A stretch of 62,000 nt of DNA. Origin: Symbiodinium natans. Taxonomy: Eukaryota; Sar; Dinophyceae; Suessiales; Symbiodiniaceae. The DNA is taken from contig CAJNDS010000180.1 in NCBI GenBank assembly GCA_905221605.1, forward strand, positions 332,501-394,500, given 5' to 3'. The translations under genes and the position numbers were made by a program. This document shows positions 9,784 through 23,400 of the stretch, piece after piece. The first letter of the stretch is position 1; every line of letters starts with the position of its first letter. A model generated the notes under the pieces. That model was not told the DNA's origin. It made no database searches and was given only the letters and a program-made list of their open reading frames with translations.

Positions 9784-9862
9784 CCTAGTAGTAGAGCAGG
9801 TAACCTTTAACCTTTTTTGGGGCAATACAATCCCCTTATAATCCCAAAGGTTAACCTTTAAT
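9784..9862. mobile_element. Family E MITE
   Basis: TAGTAGTAGAGCAGGTAACC then TTTAACC ... CCCAAAGGTTAACCTTTAA. A second copy is at 31669. Confidence 0.68.
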
Positions 9863-9866
9863 TCCC

Positions 9867-9964
9867 CCTAAACCCTAAACCCTAAACCCTAAACCCTAAA
9901 CCCTAAACCCTAAACCCTAAACCCTAAACCCTAAACCCTAAACCCTAAACCCTAAACCCTAACC
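9867..9964. repeat. CCCTAAA array
   Basis: About 14 pure units immediately after the family E element. Confidence 0.92.
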
Positions 9965-9987
9965 CCTTAAGGACAACTGAGTGATAG

Positions 9988-10079
9988 TTTGTGGAAGATG
10001 GGAACCCTTCCTGCGAGGATCTCATTGAGCTTCAATCTGCAGCAGAAGTCCGGGCCAGCGCGCTGGCATCCTGCCTCAA
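9988..10079 (+). CDS. Exon candidate
   Basis: FVEDGNPSCEDLIELQSAAE then VRASALASCLK, ending at a GTTTAGGG donor. A second frame starting MGTLPAR is also open. Confidence 0.3.
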
Positions 10080-13000
10080 GTTTAGGGTTCAGGTTTAGGG
10101 TTTAGGGTTTAGGGTTTAGGGTTTAGGGTTTAGGGTTTAGGGTTTAGGGTTTAGGGTTTAGGGTTTAGGGTTTAGGGTTTAGGGTTTAGGGCCAAAACCG
10201 CTGAATCCAGCTCCCCACCTGCTTCCTTTGCCACCCCCGAAAGCCCTAAGCCCTAAACCGTGAGATGGGTCCAGCATGCACTCCTGTTGGGAAGTCCGGG
10301 ATGAACCCTAAACCCTAAACCCTATACCTCATGAACGGAGGTTCAAGGACCTTTGGTCTTTGGCTTCTTCCTTGAGCAGCTGGGCCGAGGCCGAGATCTT
10401 ACTCGTTCGCTGGCTAAACCCCTAAACCCTAAACCCTACACCCTACACCCTACACCCTAAACCCTAAACCCTAAACCCTAAACCCTAAACCCTAAACCCT
10501 AAACCCTAAACCCTAGACCCTAGACCCTAGACCCTAGACCCTAAACCCTAAACCCTAAACCAAAACAATGGATCATTCCCGGAGGGCAGGCCTGAGACTT
10601 ACAGGCCTCTTGTGCCGCAAAAAACATATGAGTAACACATGGGGACTTCTCTATAGGTGCTTACTAGAAGGGGTGACGCCTGATATAGGGGACCCCAACA
10701 AGGGACCCCCCCCCCCCTATTCCCCCCAACAGCTACTGATGGAGGCAAGAACAGCGGCTCCGTTCGTTGAGGTCTGGTGTGGTGATTGGTGGTTGGAGCT
10801 TGTTAATGAGTTGTAGGGTCGGAGCCGTGTCCAATCTGCTGTTAGGTGAAAAAATGATCGTGCAGACCTGCTGACATTGACGTCTCGCCTGACCCAGTAT
10901 GCTACCCAAAGCACACTCGTTTCATTTAATGGCTCCGAAGACCAGAGAAAAAGCGAAACCAGAAAAGAGATGGACAGGCTAAACCCCCAAGCAATCCCCA
11001 CACCTAAGCACAAAAACCCTGGGTGGGGCCCCCCAAAACGCCTAAACCCTAAACCCCTAAGCTCCTAAACCCCTAAGCCCTAAACCCCAAACCCTAAACC
11101 CTAGAAGCACAGGGACGCTGAAGCCGCTGGCAGATATCGGCGCGCGACTCTTGGACGAGCGGCTGCGCCGGAACCAGCAAAGCTCACAAGAGGCGCCTCC
11201 TCCTTGGTTTAGGGTTTTAGGGTTTAGGGTTTAGGGTTTTAGGGTTTATTTAGGGTTTCGGGTTTAGGGTTTAGGGTTTATGAGCGTTTGGGAAACACGG
11301 GCTCAGGGATGTTTAGGGTTGAGGCTTGCGCAAGGGATGCTTAAGAGGGTTGGAGGTTCAGAGCAAAAGAGGGACCCACCTGGGGTTGATAATGCAATTC
11401 CGGACTTCAGGCCCAGGAGGGCCGAATGTTGCCGCAGCCATCCTGGCAGGATTTGAGTGGCATCGTGTTGGCTAGAGAGGGTTTAGGGTTTAGGGCAAGC
11501 CGCCTGATGCAAAAAGGGCTTCAAGCAGAGGGTTTGCAATTCGGGTAAGAGAAATGCGGTGCGTGTTGAGACAAAGGTTGTGCTCATGGAAAGCTTTCGG
11601 GGGGGGAGGAAGACGCCCGAGTCATTGTGGATTCAAAGAAGCGTCTGGTTTCCCACCTGGCATCAATGAAATCAAGCGGACAGCAGGCATGGCTTTGACG
11701 CGTCTTGGGGCTTTCCCTCACAGTACAAGCCCTAGCCTTCCTGTGCAAGACTCAAGTACCTGAGAAATGGTGATGGCCTCGTCCGCTTCCCTAAACCCTA
11801 AACCCTAAACCCTAAACCCTAAACCCTAAACCCTAAACCCTAAACCCTAAACCCTAAACCCTAAACCTGCCACCCTGTTGGCTGTTGTAAATCGGGTTGG
11901 GCTGCCGGCTGTCCTTGCAGCTTGGGATGTTCACCCTTAGACGGACACTCCTTGATACTTGATAGGGACTTTTTATTGGGGGGGGGGGGGTACTATATAT
12001 AATCCCTATTAAGGACTGTGAGCATAGGGGGGGAAATCCCAACTTACAGCGGTTGTGGTGATCTCTTTCGTTTCGCACCAAAAGGAAGCCAAGCAGGGCT
12101 GTAACCCTAAACCCTAAACCCTGTCCGAGTGTGAGCGATTAAACCCTGGTTCAGGAAGTGAACCAGTTCGTGACGCACCTGCAGTTCAAGCCCACGATGA
12201 AGTTCAGCCCTGGGGTCCTGGTCTTTCTGCTGGAGCAGGCCATTCTCGGGATCTGGAAGTCAGCGCTGGACTTCTTGACAAGGCCCTTGGCATGGCTTTT
12301 TGTTTTCTTGTGGGGGGGGGGGTTTGGGGGGAGAAGAAGAGGGGTAGTTGGGTTTAGTCTGACCTTGCCTTGGTGGTCCTGAATGGGTTTGTGGCCGAGG
12401 ATTTAGGATAGGGATGGGTTGGGTGAGGAGTTTGATCTCAGGTTTTGCCGATGACTAGCCGCTCTCCTGGCCAGAGAGTCAGCTCAGTGGCCAAGAAGCC
12501 ACCTCATGCATAACACCAACACATGAACTCAAAACTTGAAACCCTGTAAGAATGTGGTTACGGCAAGCGGCTCAACACAAAAGTGCTCTAAAAGCCCCAG
12601 GAAACCCAAGTCATTGCCACAGCGCATAGGCGACTGCGGCACGCCTTGTACTAGTACTAGTACTACGAGTACCAGTACGTATACCGCTGCTCGTGCAACT
12701 ACACCTACTCCCAGTCCTCCCACTTCTGCCTCGTACTGCTGCTGCTGCTGCTGCTGCTACTGAAGACTACCGAAGCTGACACGGACTGCGAGACTAATGC
12801 TTCTGCTATTGTCTTGCAGTTGTTGTTTCAAGCATTGGGCCTTATCCTTCAACACCCGAGTATATATAAACAGTGTAGTTCTCTAAATTAGGGACCCTTT
12901 TTGGGGTTCTCCTTCTAAGGGTGCTGCTTGATAGGACCCAACGGTGAGAACCTAATTTAGACGTCCTGCGTCTTGCAAACAGGCTGCAGCCTCCAATGCA

Positions 13001-14361
13001 GACGGCTCTTATGGCCACGGACGAGCAGCTTGGCAGGGTTTAGGGTTTAGGGTTTAGGGTTTAGGGTTTAGGGTTTAGGGTTTAGGGTTTAGGGTTTAGG
13101 GTTTAGGGTTAGGCCCCCAATCCCCATAAAAAAACGCCCTAAAGAAACTTCATGCCCTTTTCGGAGGCCAACGTACCGACCAGCCTGTGAGGTCCTACGC
13201 GCAACTCGTGGGCCGCAACCAGACTTGGCTGGCTCTGTTGAGATCTGCGGCTGCGCTGCAGGGGGGGGGGGGGGGGGCAGGGATTCTCTCATATTGAGAC
13301 AAAATTATATAATTACATGATGATATGCCACTTCTATATCCTTTGTGTACCCCCCTGTGTACCCGATTGAAACCCTAAACCCTCAACCCTAAACCCTCAA
13401 CCCTCAACCCTAAACCCTAAACCCTCAACCCTCAACCCTTTTTTTTCCGAGGCGAGGGCCGCCGCCGGTGTGACGCGGATCTCCTGCGTCCGGCGGCTAC
13501 GAGCTTTCGCAGCGCTGGAAGAGGAATTATAGGGATTATAGGAATTTATAGGAATTCTAGGAATTAAAAAATTAACATAGGGATTATTGAGATTATAGGA
13601 ACTGTACGGATTATAGGAATTATGGGAAGTATAGGAAGTACAGGGTTACCCAAGGTTCACTAAAACTCCCCACAACCCCGAGGAAGTGCTTTGGCACTGC
13701 TTTGTCCTGTCTTGTCATGTATAGGGTTCAGTGTTTACCCTTAATTAGTAGCCATCGCCCGAAAAACTGTAGGTACAGAGGGTCTCAGGCAGGGTTTAGG
13801 GATTGTCTTTCTGCGCTGCTCTTTCGCGCGTAAGTGTCCGCGAGTCTGGGCTTCTTTTGACTTTTCCCGGAGTCTGTTGGGTCTCTCCGTGAAACAATTT
13901 CATACTTCGTTTATTCCCTGCTCTCTCGCCCTGAAAGCCGATCATCAGCTGAAATCATGCACAGAGGTGCTTGCATTAAGTCGTGGAGATCAGTTCCAAC
14001 ATCGCCAGGAGGAGTGCGCCCTCTGGGCGCAGAACTTTACAGTCCAAGAAAGGCTTCAGCACGACGTGCTGCCTGGCCATACAGATCTGTGCAACCTTTG
14101 GTGGCAATCCGATTCTACAAGTCTGCGATTTCTGGTTGTTGTGTTGTCTGGTGGGAGCTGCTCTGGTGCCTCTGCTTGTATTGCTTTTGCAAGCTTAACA
14201 GTGTAAGAGAGCTGAGAGATGAGAAAGAGAGAGAGAGAGGCACCTTGCACGCGGAGGGTTCTCCTGGGCCCTTTCAAGCCCCGGAGAAGAAGAAGAGTGA
14301 GAGAGAGAGAAAGGAGAGGGGCGAGGGAGAAGGAGAGGGGGAGTCTGAGTTGAGATCGCAA

Positions 14362-14412
<51 letters not shown>

Positions 14413-17400
14413 CTGAGAAAGAGAGAGAGAGAGAGAGAGTGCTCACCAATTTCAAACCGACCTCATCTCTGGATGATAGCACATAGGCTGCGGCCTTACT
14501 TCAGGGCGGAATCTAACACACAGCATCTGTAGACCCACCGGGGAACACCACAAGAGTCCCGTGGGGAGGCATGTCTTACCGCAGGTTTAGCAGAGCGGAA
14601 GTAGGGAAGCAGTCCTTACACTCATGTGTTTGTCTTGTTGTCCTGTTTCCTTCCACACTCCCACCGCTCACGCTTTCGCACACAGACTGACTCGGTAACG
14701 CATGCACCTTGGGGCGGTCTCCCCTCGGGGGGATCATGTGCGCTGCAAACAAGAGAGAGTGCTCGCGAAGTTAGGTCAACAATACGGACATGAATCATAA
14801 ACGTCCATGTGTCTGTGTCTGCGTGGATGAGGTTGGTGAGACAGTCTAGCCCGGTCAGCCAGCAGTGCTTCTTCGGCATCCGAACGGGAACTTGCAAGGT
14901 CTTCCGCCCCTTTGTCCGCACATCAAAAAAATCAAACTCGCGGCGGAGCCAAATATCTCTAAGGAAACTCTTGAAATCCTTATCATGAGTTGAGGACAAC
15001 ATGCTTGAGTGAATGTCCCGGCGTGAGGGTTTATGGGGCTAGAGTTTGGGTCCGCTCTGTGCAGCCCTTGGGCCCATACTTCTGAGCCCTTGAAGGAAGT
15101 ATGGGGACCATACAAACGGACCCGAAACCCTAAACCTATAGGGCGGTTTCCGAAATTAGGGGTACCTTCTCATCAGGGAATCCTACAACCCTAAACCCTA
15201 AACCCTAAACCCTAAACCCAATGTTTTTTAGTGTCCCGGTGGCTGAGGAGGCGGTACGGAAGTGGCCACACTGGAAGCTGGCGACTGCTTCGGTGAGGTC
15301 CACACCACTGACTCGCCTTATACAAAATTGATTATATATATATATATGGATATATATATATATATGCTACCCCCCCCCCCCAGCGACCTACCCTTTTTAG
15401 GCCTTTTTAGGCCTTTTTAACAAAAAAAAACAAAGAAGGCCCAAAAGTCGCGTAGTTAATCACCGGGTAATGAAGGACAGTTACTGGGACACCCGCCTCA
15501 CAGACCCCGATAAGCCAGCATTGGAAGAATCTACATTTTGAATCTGAAGCGGACAATGCTGTTTTTAGATGTTTAGATCAGTGTTTTTCTATGCAAATTG
15601 TGCGTTTCAAGGGCAATTAATGTTTTGTTGAGCAACTAACTTATTTATACAGTTGTGTTTGTACGAGGCAAAGTATTAATCAAATAGTGAAACCTTTTTC
15701 TTGGTTCTATGCGAATTTAGCTACTAGAGTAATTATTAAGCAAAGAGCCCAATTTGACTCAAGTGAATACTATTTAAAGGAGCATACTCAACCAAGATAC
15801 GAAATAAACACCGTTCTCAACCAAAAAATGGCAAAGTGTGCGTTTAAAGTGCAAATACTGTATTTATACAATTGTGTTTGTACTAGGCAAAGTATGCTCT
15901 CTGAAAAGTCCACTGAAATACCTTATGTTTACATATTCATGAATCGTTTTTATTTTTGAAATAATCATTTTATGCGAATTTAGCTACTAGAGTAATTATT
16001 AAGCAAATAGTCCAATTTGACTCAAGTGAATACCATTTAAAGGACCATACTCAACCAAAAAACGAAAGAAGCACCATACTCAACCAACATATGGCAAAGT
16101 GTGGTTTAAAGGGCAAATAGTGCTTTGTTGAGCAACTAATGCATTGAAACAGTTGTGTTTATACCAGGCAAAGTATTATTGAAGTACTATCTGCAAAGTC
16201 AAATGAAAAAAACTTATGTTTACATATTCAAGAAACAATTTTTTTGAAGTATTAAGTATTCATTCTATGCGAATTTAACTACTAGAGGAATTCTTAAGCA
16301 AATAGCCCAATTTGACTCAAGTGAATATCATTTAAAGGACCATACTTAACCAAATACGAAATAAACACTTGCGGAAATGGAAACGGTTCTACCTACACAA
16401 CAATGAGACAAAGATTGCTGAAGTATTCACTAAAGACCACTTATATACTATGTCTGAAAAGCACAATTTGCATGAGCAAGCTTAAAAATGCACAATAATG
16501 GAAATAGAAGCGGTTCTACTTACATAACGATGAAACAAAGATGTCTGAAGTATTCAAGAAAGACCACATATATACTATGCCTGAAAAACGCAACTTGCAC
16601 AATCAGGCTTAAAAATGCACAAGAAGTCTAGAAAAGTACTTAGGGAAGGCCATACACAAGCAAATTCACAAATACATAAAAACATCCAAGAGCGCAAGCT
16701 TTTCAGGAGAATCTCTGGTAAAGTTTGGATTATAGGGTTTTGGGGTATTCCTGGACGAGTAGGAGTCACTTTTTAAGCAAACAATTCTAAGCAATAAATG
16801 CTTTTTCTCAAGACAAGTATTGCAAATGCTGCTTCTAGATAATTAATCGCATTTACCAGGCAAATATTATCCATGCGAATTGAGCTACCAGAGCACCAAG
16901 TAATGGCTGAATAAGGTCTACTACACTTGAGTACAACCAAAAGATGCACTAAACACTAGCGGCTCTACTTACATAATAACGAAACAAATAGTTCTGAAGC
17001 ACTAGAAAGACCACTTGTATACTATTTCTGAAAAGCACAATTAGCATACGCACACTTAAAAATGCGTAGTTGTTGCCTCGTGACCGTAAAGGCGAACCAA
17101 AAAGCCGAAATACCAAAACCAAAAAACCAAAAATACCAAAACCAAAAAAACCAAAAAAACCAAAACCAAAAAAACCAAAAATACCAAAAAAACCAATTTT
17201 CCGGGACTCTTGGAGAAGCCTCATAGGGATTTCCTGAGAGTCCCGGAAAATTGGTTTTTTTGTTTTTTTTGGTTTTGGTTTTTTTGGTTTTTTTGGTTTT
17301 GGTTTTTTTGGTTTTTTTGGTTTTGGTTTTGGTTTTTTGGTTTTTTTGGTTTTGGTATTTTTGGTTTTTCTACTGTCCCGCGTATGCGATTTTAATTGTA

Positions 17401-20400
17401 TTGTAGTCTACGCCCTAGTAAATACGCTATATTGCACACCGAGTTTGCTTGCAATGCAGCTGGGTGACTTGAGACAAGGCGAAAAAAGGTAGGTCACTGG
17501 GGGGGGGGTACCATATATATATATATATGTTAATTTATTTATGTATATATATATATATGTATATATACTACACACATATTATTAGTTTATATTATACATA
17601 TATGTACATATTTCTTATATAAGAGTATGCTTCAAGTTTAGTTTGGGCGTTTCGGCTTTTTAGAGGGGCTGGGGAGTGGCGTCTGATGGTTTACTTTCAG
17701 CAAATATTGTACTAACTATAATTCCCCAAACAGTCTACTGCTGTTGGGGTTCTAAATTCATTTACGGATTGCCGACATTCTGAGGACTGTTGCCGGGTTA
17801 CTGGGCTCCTTGTCTCCCTTTGTCTCCCTTTGTCTCCCTTTGTCTCCCTTTGTCTCCCTTCTGGCCGGGCTGCTGTGCTCCTCGCCTCCCTTCGTCTCCG
17901 TTCGTCTCCCTTTGTCTCCCGTCGTCTCCACTGTTTCTTTGACGTGCCCTTGATTGTTTGGGGTCTTCGGTGGTGTAATAATAGGAGAGCATAGGAATAT
18001 ATTCATGCAAAATATGGAAACAAACAGCACTATAAATACAGTAAGGTAGAAGACAACAAGAAAGAACATAATAGAGTCGCAGAATAAGACGATGCACCTC
18101 CGAGCCAGGCTTCACTGGTGCTGGGCGCACCGAGCCCGGTGACGGTCAAAGCAGCCAGCGACTTGCCAAATGGGTGTTTTCCAGAATAGGTTGTATTTCT
18201 TGTGTACACAAAAATGATATAGAATCCCCTTATAAGGGACCCCCCCAAAAAGGGTACCCCAAATAGTATAGAATCCCCTTAAGGGAGCCCCAACAAAGGG
18301 TATCCATTTTTTTCGAAAATCCCCATATGGGGTGCCTCCCGGATGGTCAAGAAAAGAATTGAGTACGAAGATGCGATAATGCAATGATGCAAAGGTTTAC
18401 GAATGTCAGACGATGATTATGCAGTTGTACAGTTCCATAGGTCAAGAAGATCATCGTACTGTACCGCAAAATTTGCTGCAAGAAAAATTGCAACAATACA
18501 AGGAGACAAGAATGCGAAACGTAGTAGTCGCAGTATTTGCTGCTTTGTGCTCATGCCCTGCAATTGACACGCGCTTCGATCAAGGAGGAAGGAGGAAAGA
18601 GAGCGTCATTATGTGTCCTTCCCATCGCCCTGGAGCTCAGGTGACGTCACCTTGCTGGTCATGAAGGGTGAGGCGGCGGGAGAACTCTGCTGAAGGGTAA
18701 TCCACCCTAAGCCCCCAACTCCTCAACCCGAAGCCCGAAACCCTAAACCCGAAACCCGAAACCCTAAACCCTGAACCCTGAACCCTAAACCCTAAACCCT
18801 AAACCCTAAACCCTAAACCCTAAACCCTAAACCCTAAACCCTAAACCCTAAACCCTAAACCCTAAACCCTGAACCCTAGCTGCGCGTGTGCTAGTTGTGA
18901 GAGTCGAAATGCAGGGGCCACCCAAGGTGCACCCTGCGACGCCCACAAAGGACCCCGGATGAAAAGAAGCCCATGGGCTCAAAACCTGACAGAGACTCTA
19001 CTCTCAGATTTTTATCTTTTATTCTCTTATACTTATATACTTAAATCATCTAGTATACTGTTGTGCATATGTATATACAAACATAAATATAAGCATACAT
19101 ATAAGTGAAAAAAGTACAGTTTTAAATATTTCTGAAACATAAACAGAAATGACTGGAAATAAAAGATATATATATATATATATATTGTAATGTTTTTCTT
19201 TTTATATAAAGCTGTATTGCTCTTGAAAAAGGCCCTACCCTTGCCAAATCCAAAACATGCCCCAACCCTCATTATTCTCTCACCCCCCACCCTAAGCCCT
19301 AAACCCTAAGCCCTAAGCCCAAAGCCCTAAGCCCTAAGCCCTAAGCCCTAAGCCCTAAGCCCTAAGCCCTAAGCCCTAAGCCCCAAGCCCCAAGCCCCAA
19401 GCCCCAAGCCCTAAGCCCTTGCCAGGCCTTCCGTAGCCTCATGGCCAGCGCCGCGCCGGAGCTCCGAAGAACCTTGGAAGATGCAGCCGAACAATACGGA
19501 GCCAGCTTTCAAGAGGTGGGGGGGAGAGCTGGTAAACAGAATTGCTGAGTTTAAGTTGGTTCTCCTGTTGGTTTGCTTTAGGAGGGGGTGGTCATCAGCC
19601 ACAAATTTTACCTAGTTTTGTAATTGTCAAGGTTTTGAAGGGGTTCAGAGAGCAGTTAAGTCTAGGGCCTTGGGGCCGTTGGGCGTCTACATCTTCGGAT
19701 TCGCGTTTCCAGGGGTTTAGCCCTGAACCCTAAACCCTAAACCCTAAACCCTAAACCCTAAACCCTAAACCCTAAACCCTGAGCTTTTCGGGTTGGAGGC
19801 ACCAGACTCCACCAATGGCGGAGCTTCAGAGTCGAACACCCAAGCCCTGCTAACTCCGCAACCATATGATAGCAATGCACTAGTAGCCAGCATTACAATA
19901 CCAGTATATCGTTATAGTAATAGTAAGCTAGACTAACAGTATAATGATAATAAGATGATAGTATAAGAATCACATAATGACATGATATGAACATAAACAT
20001 AACATCATACCATATCAATAGCAACAGACCTCGGAGGTGGTTGCGGAGCAGGAGCAGGGACGCCAGCGCGTGCGGCGCCTGCTGGAAAACGTCGTCAGTG
20101 CTGAAGGCAAGGGTTGAGGGTTGAACCCCTAAACCCTGTATTAACACAATATTGTACCGTGATATTCGTATATTCGTGTATGTATATTTTATGCTGTAGA
20201 TAGGGCTGCAGGGGGTGGGAAGGGATTGGGGCAAAGCGACTTCGAGGTGCTCAATAGGGTTTAGGGTTTAGGGTTTAGGGTTTTTGCTTAGAAGAGCGTC
20301 TCAATTCAAGACCGAGCTGTTGTGATCTGCGCTGCTGCTTGCAGACGCACCCGCCACAAGCCATCGGCGGCATAGCGCAGTCGACTTGGACCACCTTCTT

Positions 20401-23400
20401 GGAACGGTGGGCATTGAGCTTCTTGGCAACGAAGGCAGGTTCAGGGTATAGGGTTTAGGGGTTTAGGAGGGTTTAGGAGGGTTTAGGGGGGTTTAGGGGG
20501 GTTTAGGGGTTGAGGGGTTAGGGTGTTAACACTTCTGTAGGCCAAGGAACGCAGAGCTGAATTTCTCGAGGGCTTGTTGGAGGTCGGCCGCGTAGGTGGC
20601 CAGGCCGTGATCGGAAGGACTTGAGTAGTATACGGAATAATTGTTAGTAGTGTTCCCTTATGGTCCCTTTCTATATATGTATATATATATATGCTCACCC
20701 CCCCCCCCCATGATCTAGGTCGAAAGGCCTTTCGGGCCCATCGAAGCGAAATTTAAACCTAAGTCGGAATGAAAATTAAAAGGCCACTGGCCTCATTCGT
20801 AGTAAAATTTTTTTAGAAATCTAAATTTGCCAATTAAAAGCCGCACCCTATGAAATCCTCTTCTGGGGCCTGCCTGTCCGTAACAAAATCTCACAAGAGC
20901 TTTATATGCAGAGGTTACAGCCTCAGAAATCCTCATCTGGGCTTCCTTCCTATTTTATTGAGAAAATGCTTCTACATAAGAAGCCCACACCCTACGAAAA
21001 GAATTCTATACTTAAAGGCCACACCCTATGAAATCCTCTTCTGGGCCCTCTTAATGAAATTTCAGTAGACTTGTGTCTGATAAAGCCACAGCTTCGTTCG
21101 TAATAAACCCAAGTAAAAAAACATATTAAGAGGCCCAGCCCCAAGACATCCTCTTCTAAGCCTCATTGATTAATACCTATTTAGAACATTTTTGTTTTTC
21201 CCACACACTGTGAAATCTTTCGCTGGCCCCATTCGTAATGAAACGCAATTTGATTTCATATTGTAAGCCCACACCCTAAGAAATCCTCTTCTGGGCTTCG
21301 TTCGTAATTGAACCCAAGTAAAGCAAGTGTATATTCAGAGGCCAACCCCAGGACATCCTCCTCGCAATGAAACCGAGTTAGAATTCTATATTGCAGACCA
21401 TACCCTATGAAATCCCTTTCTGGCCCCTATTTGTAATGAAGATTAATTAGAATTCTGTATTACAAAGCCACACGCCAAGAAATCCTCATTAGACCTTCGT
21501 TTGTAATTAGACTTATTTTCGATTTGCCAAGATGCTTGTATTAAAAAAAAAGCCACACCATTCTGGGGCCTGTTCGTAACAGAATCTCGTAAGAAGTTTA
21601 TAATTCTAGGTAAGAAGCCCACACACTAAGAAGTTCTGACCTAGGCTAGGTTCGTATGTAACTCTTGGACAGAAATTTATATCATGAGCCCCCATTCGTA
21701 TTTGAATGTACTTACAATTCCATATTTAACCGCTAGACCCTATGAAATCCTCTTCTGGTGCCTATTAGTGAAATGTCAATAGACTTGTATATGATAAAGC
21801 CATAGCTTCGTTAGTAAATTAAACCCAAGTCAAACAAACAAATTAAGAGGCCCCGCCACAAGACATCCTCTTCTAAGCTTCATTGGTTAATACCTATTTG
21901 GAATTCTATTTTGCAGACCACACCCTATGAAATTCTCCCCTGGCCTCGCTTCATACTACAATGTTATTTGAGGTTTGTATTCAAACGCCACACCCTAAGA
22001 AATCCTCATCTGGACTCGTTTGGAATTCCACTTAAATTGAATTTTAAGTTTAGAGGCCACACCCCTTTGGACAGAATTTAAAAGGCCACACCCTAAGACC
22101 TGTGTATGGTAAAGCCACAGCTTCGTTCGTAAAACCAAACCAAGTAAAACAATTAAGAGGCCACGCCCTTCTAAGCCTCATTCGTTACTACCTCTTTGGA
22201 ATTTTATTTTACCGACCACACCCTGTGAAAGTCTCCTCTGGCCCCGCTTCGTAATGAAATGTAATTTGAGGTTTGCACTAAAACACCACACCCTAAGAAA
22301 TCCTCAACTGGACTTCCTTTGTGATTCCACTTAAATAGACGTTTAAATTAAGAGGCCACACCCCAAGACATCCTCTTCGAAGCCCCACTCTTTTTTAAGT
22401 CCAATTAGACTTTTGAATTGCAGGTCCACATCCTCAAAAGAACCACACCCTAAGAAACCCTCTCTATTTCTTTTTTTTATTACTTTTCATATTAAGACGC
22501 CACATCCCAAGACATCCTCTTCTAAGCCTCATTCGTAATTAAATCTAATGGAACTTTACATGTTAACGCCACGCCCTGCATACCGAATAGGCTGAATTGA
22601 AAAAAAACGAATGGTGGGTGTGTTTGTGTGCTTTTCTCTGTGTGTGTGCAAGGCAGTCACATTAGCAGAAACAACGTATAACAATACACATTCTTTATAC
22701 AAGAAAAGCATTTTTTGCAAAATTTGTTAAAAAAAACCCAAAAATCCAAAAATCCAAAAATTCAAAACCATGGAGCCGGGAGGCCGCCTTTTTTGGATTT
22801 TTTGGTTTTCTCGAGGTTTTTTTGGTTTTTTTTGGAAAAATCCAAAAAAAACCATGTGTTTTTTTGGATTTTACTTGCTCCTGGCCTCAAAAACCTAAAA
22901 AACACATGGTTTTTTTTGGATTTTGAGTGAAAATCCAAAAAAACCCATGTGTTTTTTTAGTTTCTGAGACCAGGAGCACCTGAAATCCAAAAAAACACGA
23001 GGGTTTTTTTGGATTTTCACTCAAAATCCAAAAAAAACCATGTGTTTTTTAGGTTTTTGAGGCCAGGAGCAAGTAAAATCCAAAAAAACACATGGTTTTT
23101 TTTGGATTTTTCCAAAAAAAACCAAAAAAACCTCGAGAAAACCAAAAAATCCAAAAAAGGCGGCCTCCCGGCTCCATGGTTTTGAATTTTTGGATTTTTG
23201 GATTTTTGGATTTGTGTCAAATTTTGCAAATTCTGCAAAAAAGAAGTGTGTTTTGCATACAATTCTGTGTTTATAAGCCTGTCCTATGCAAATAATTCAT
23301 AGACATGTTTACCAAATTGCATTTTCATGTGTTTTTTGGGTGTTTTTTTATGTGGTGATGTGGAAGTAGTGCTAAACACACGCGTTTTTCACTATTTAGA

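Larger units (their letters stand above)
15351..17528. mobile_element. Large element 1 with TA/poly-C terminal inverted repeats
   Basis: The left end is a TA run, then GCTACCCCCCCCCCCCC and AGCGACCTACCCTTTTT. The right end is the inverted form: AAAAAAGGTAGGTCACTG, a poly-G run, TACC and TA repeats. The interior is AT-rich with degenerate tandem units and a large CCAAAA/TTTTGG palindrome near the right end. No transposase ORF is visible. It sits in an intron of the unknown gene and interrupts a TA microsatellite, so a target-site duplication cannot be defined. Same architecture as the element at 20671-23551. Confidence 0.65.
17529..18640. other. Intronic or intergenic stretch without a supported gene
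   Basis: TA microsatellite remnants, the 10-base CTCCC repeat, a family D-related repeat and short ORFs on both strands (for example 18413-18664 +). No splice-consistent exon was recognised. Confidence 0.4.

Noticed and set aside
13957-14532. 191-codon plus ORF and 109-codon overlapping ORF
   Set aside because: Mostly GA-microsatellite Glu/Arg translation. The first third is open in three frames and has no recognised domain or clear splice sites.
14622-14720. Rho-independent-style hairpins as terminators near ORF ends
   Set aside because: Hairpins here and elsewhere are MITE arms; bacterial terminators are not expected in this genome.
15540-17060. Centromere satellite
   Set aside because: Only a few degenerate units, bounded precisely by inverted terminal repeats; it is better explained as element interior.
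20840-22580. CRISPR-like array
   Set aside because: Units are diverged, adjacent and AT-rich without uniform repeats and unique spacers, and the context is eukaryotic.
22715-23262. Lys/Phe-rich ORFs on both strands
   Set aside because: Identical peptides on opposite strands come from the palindrome, not from a coding gene.
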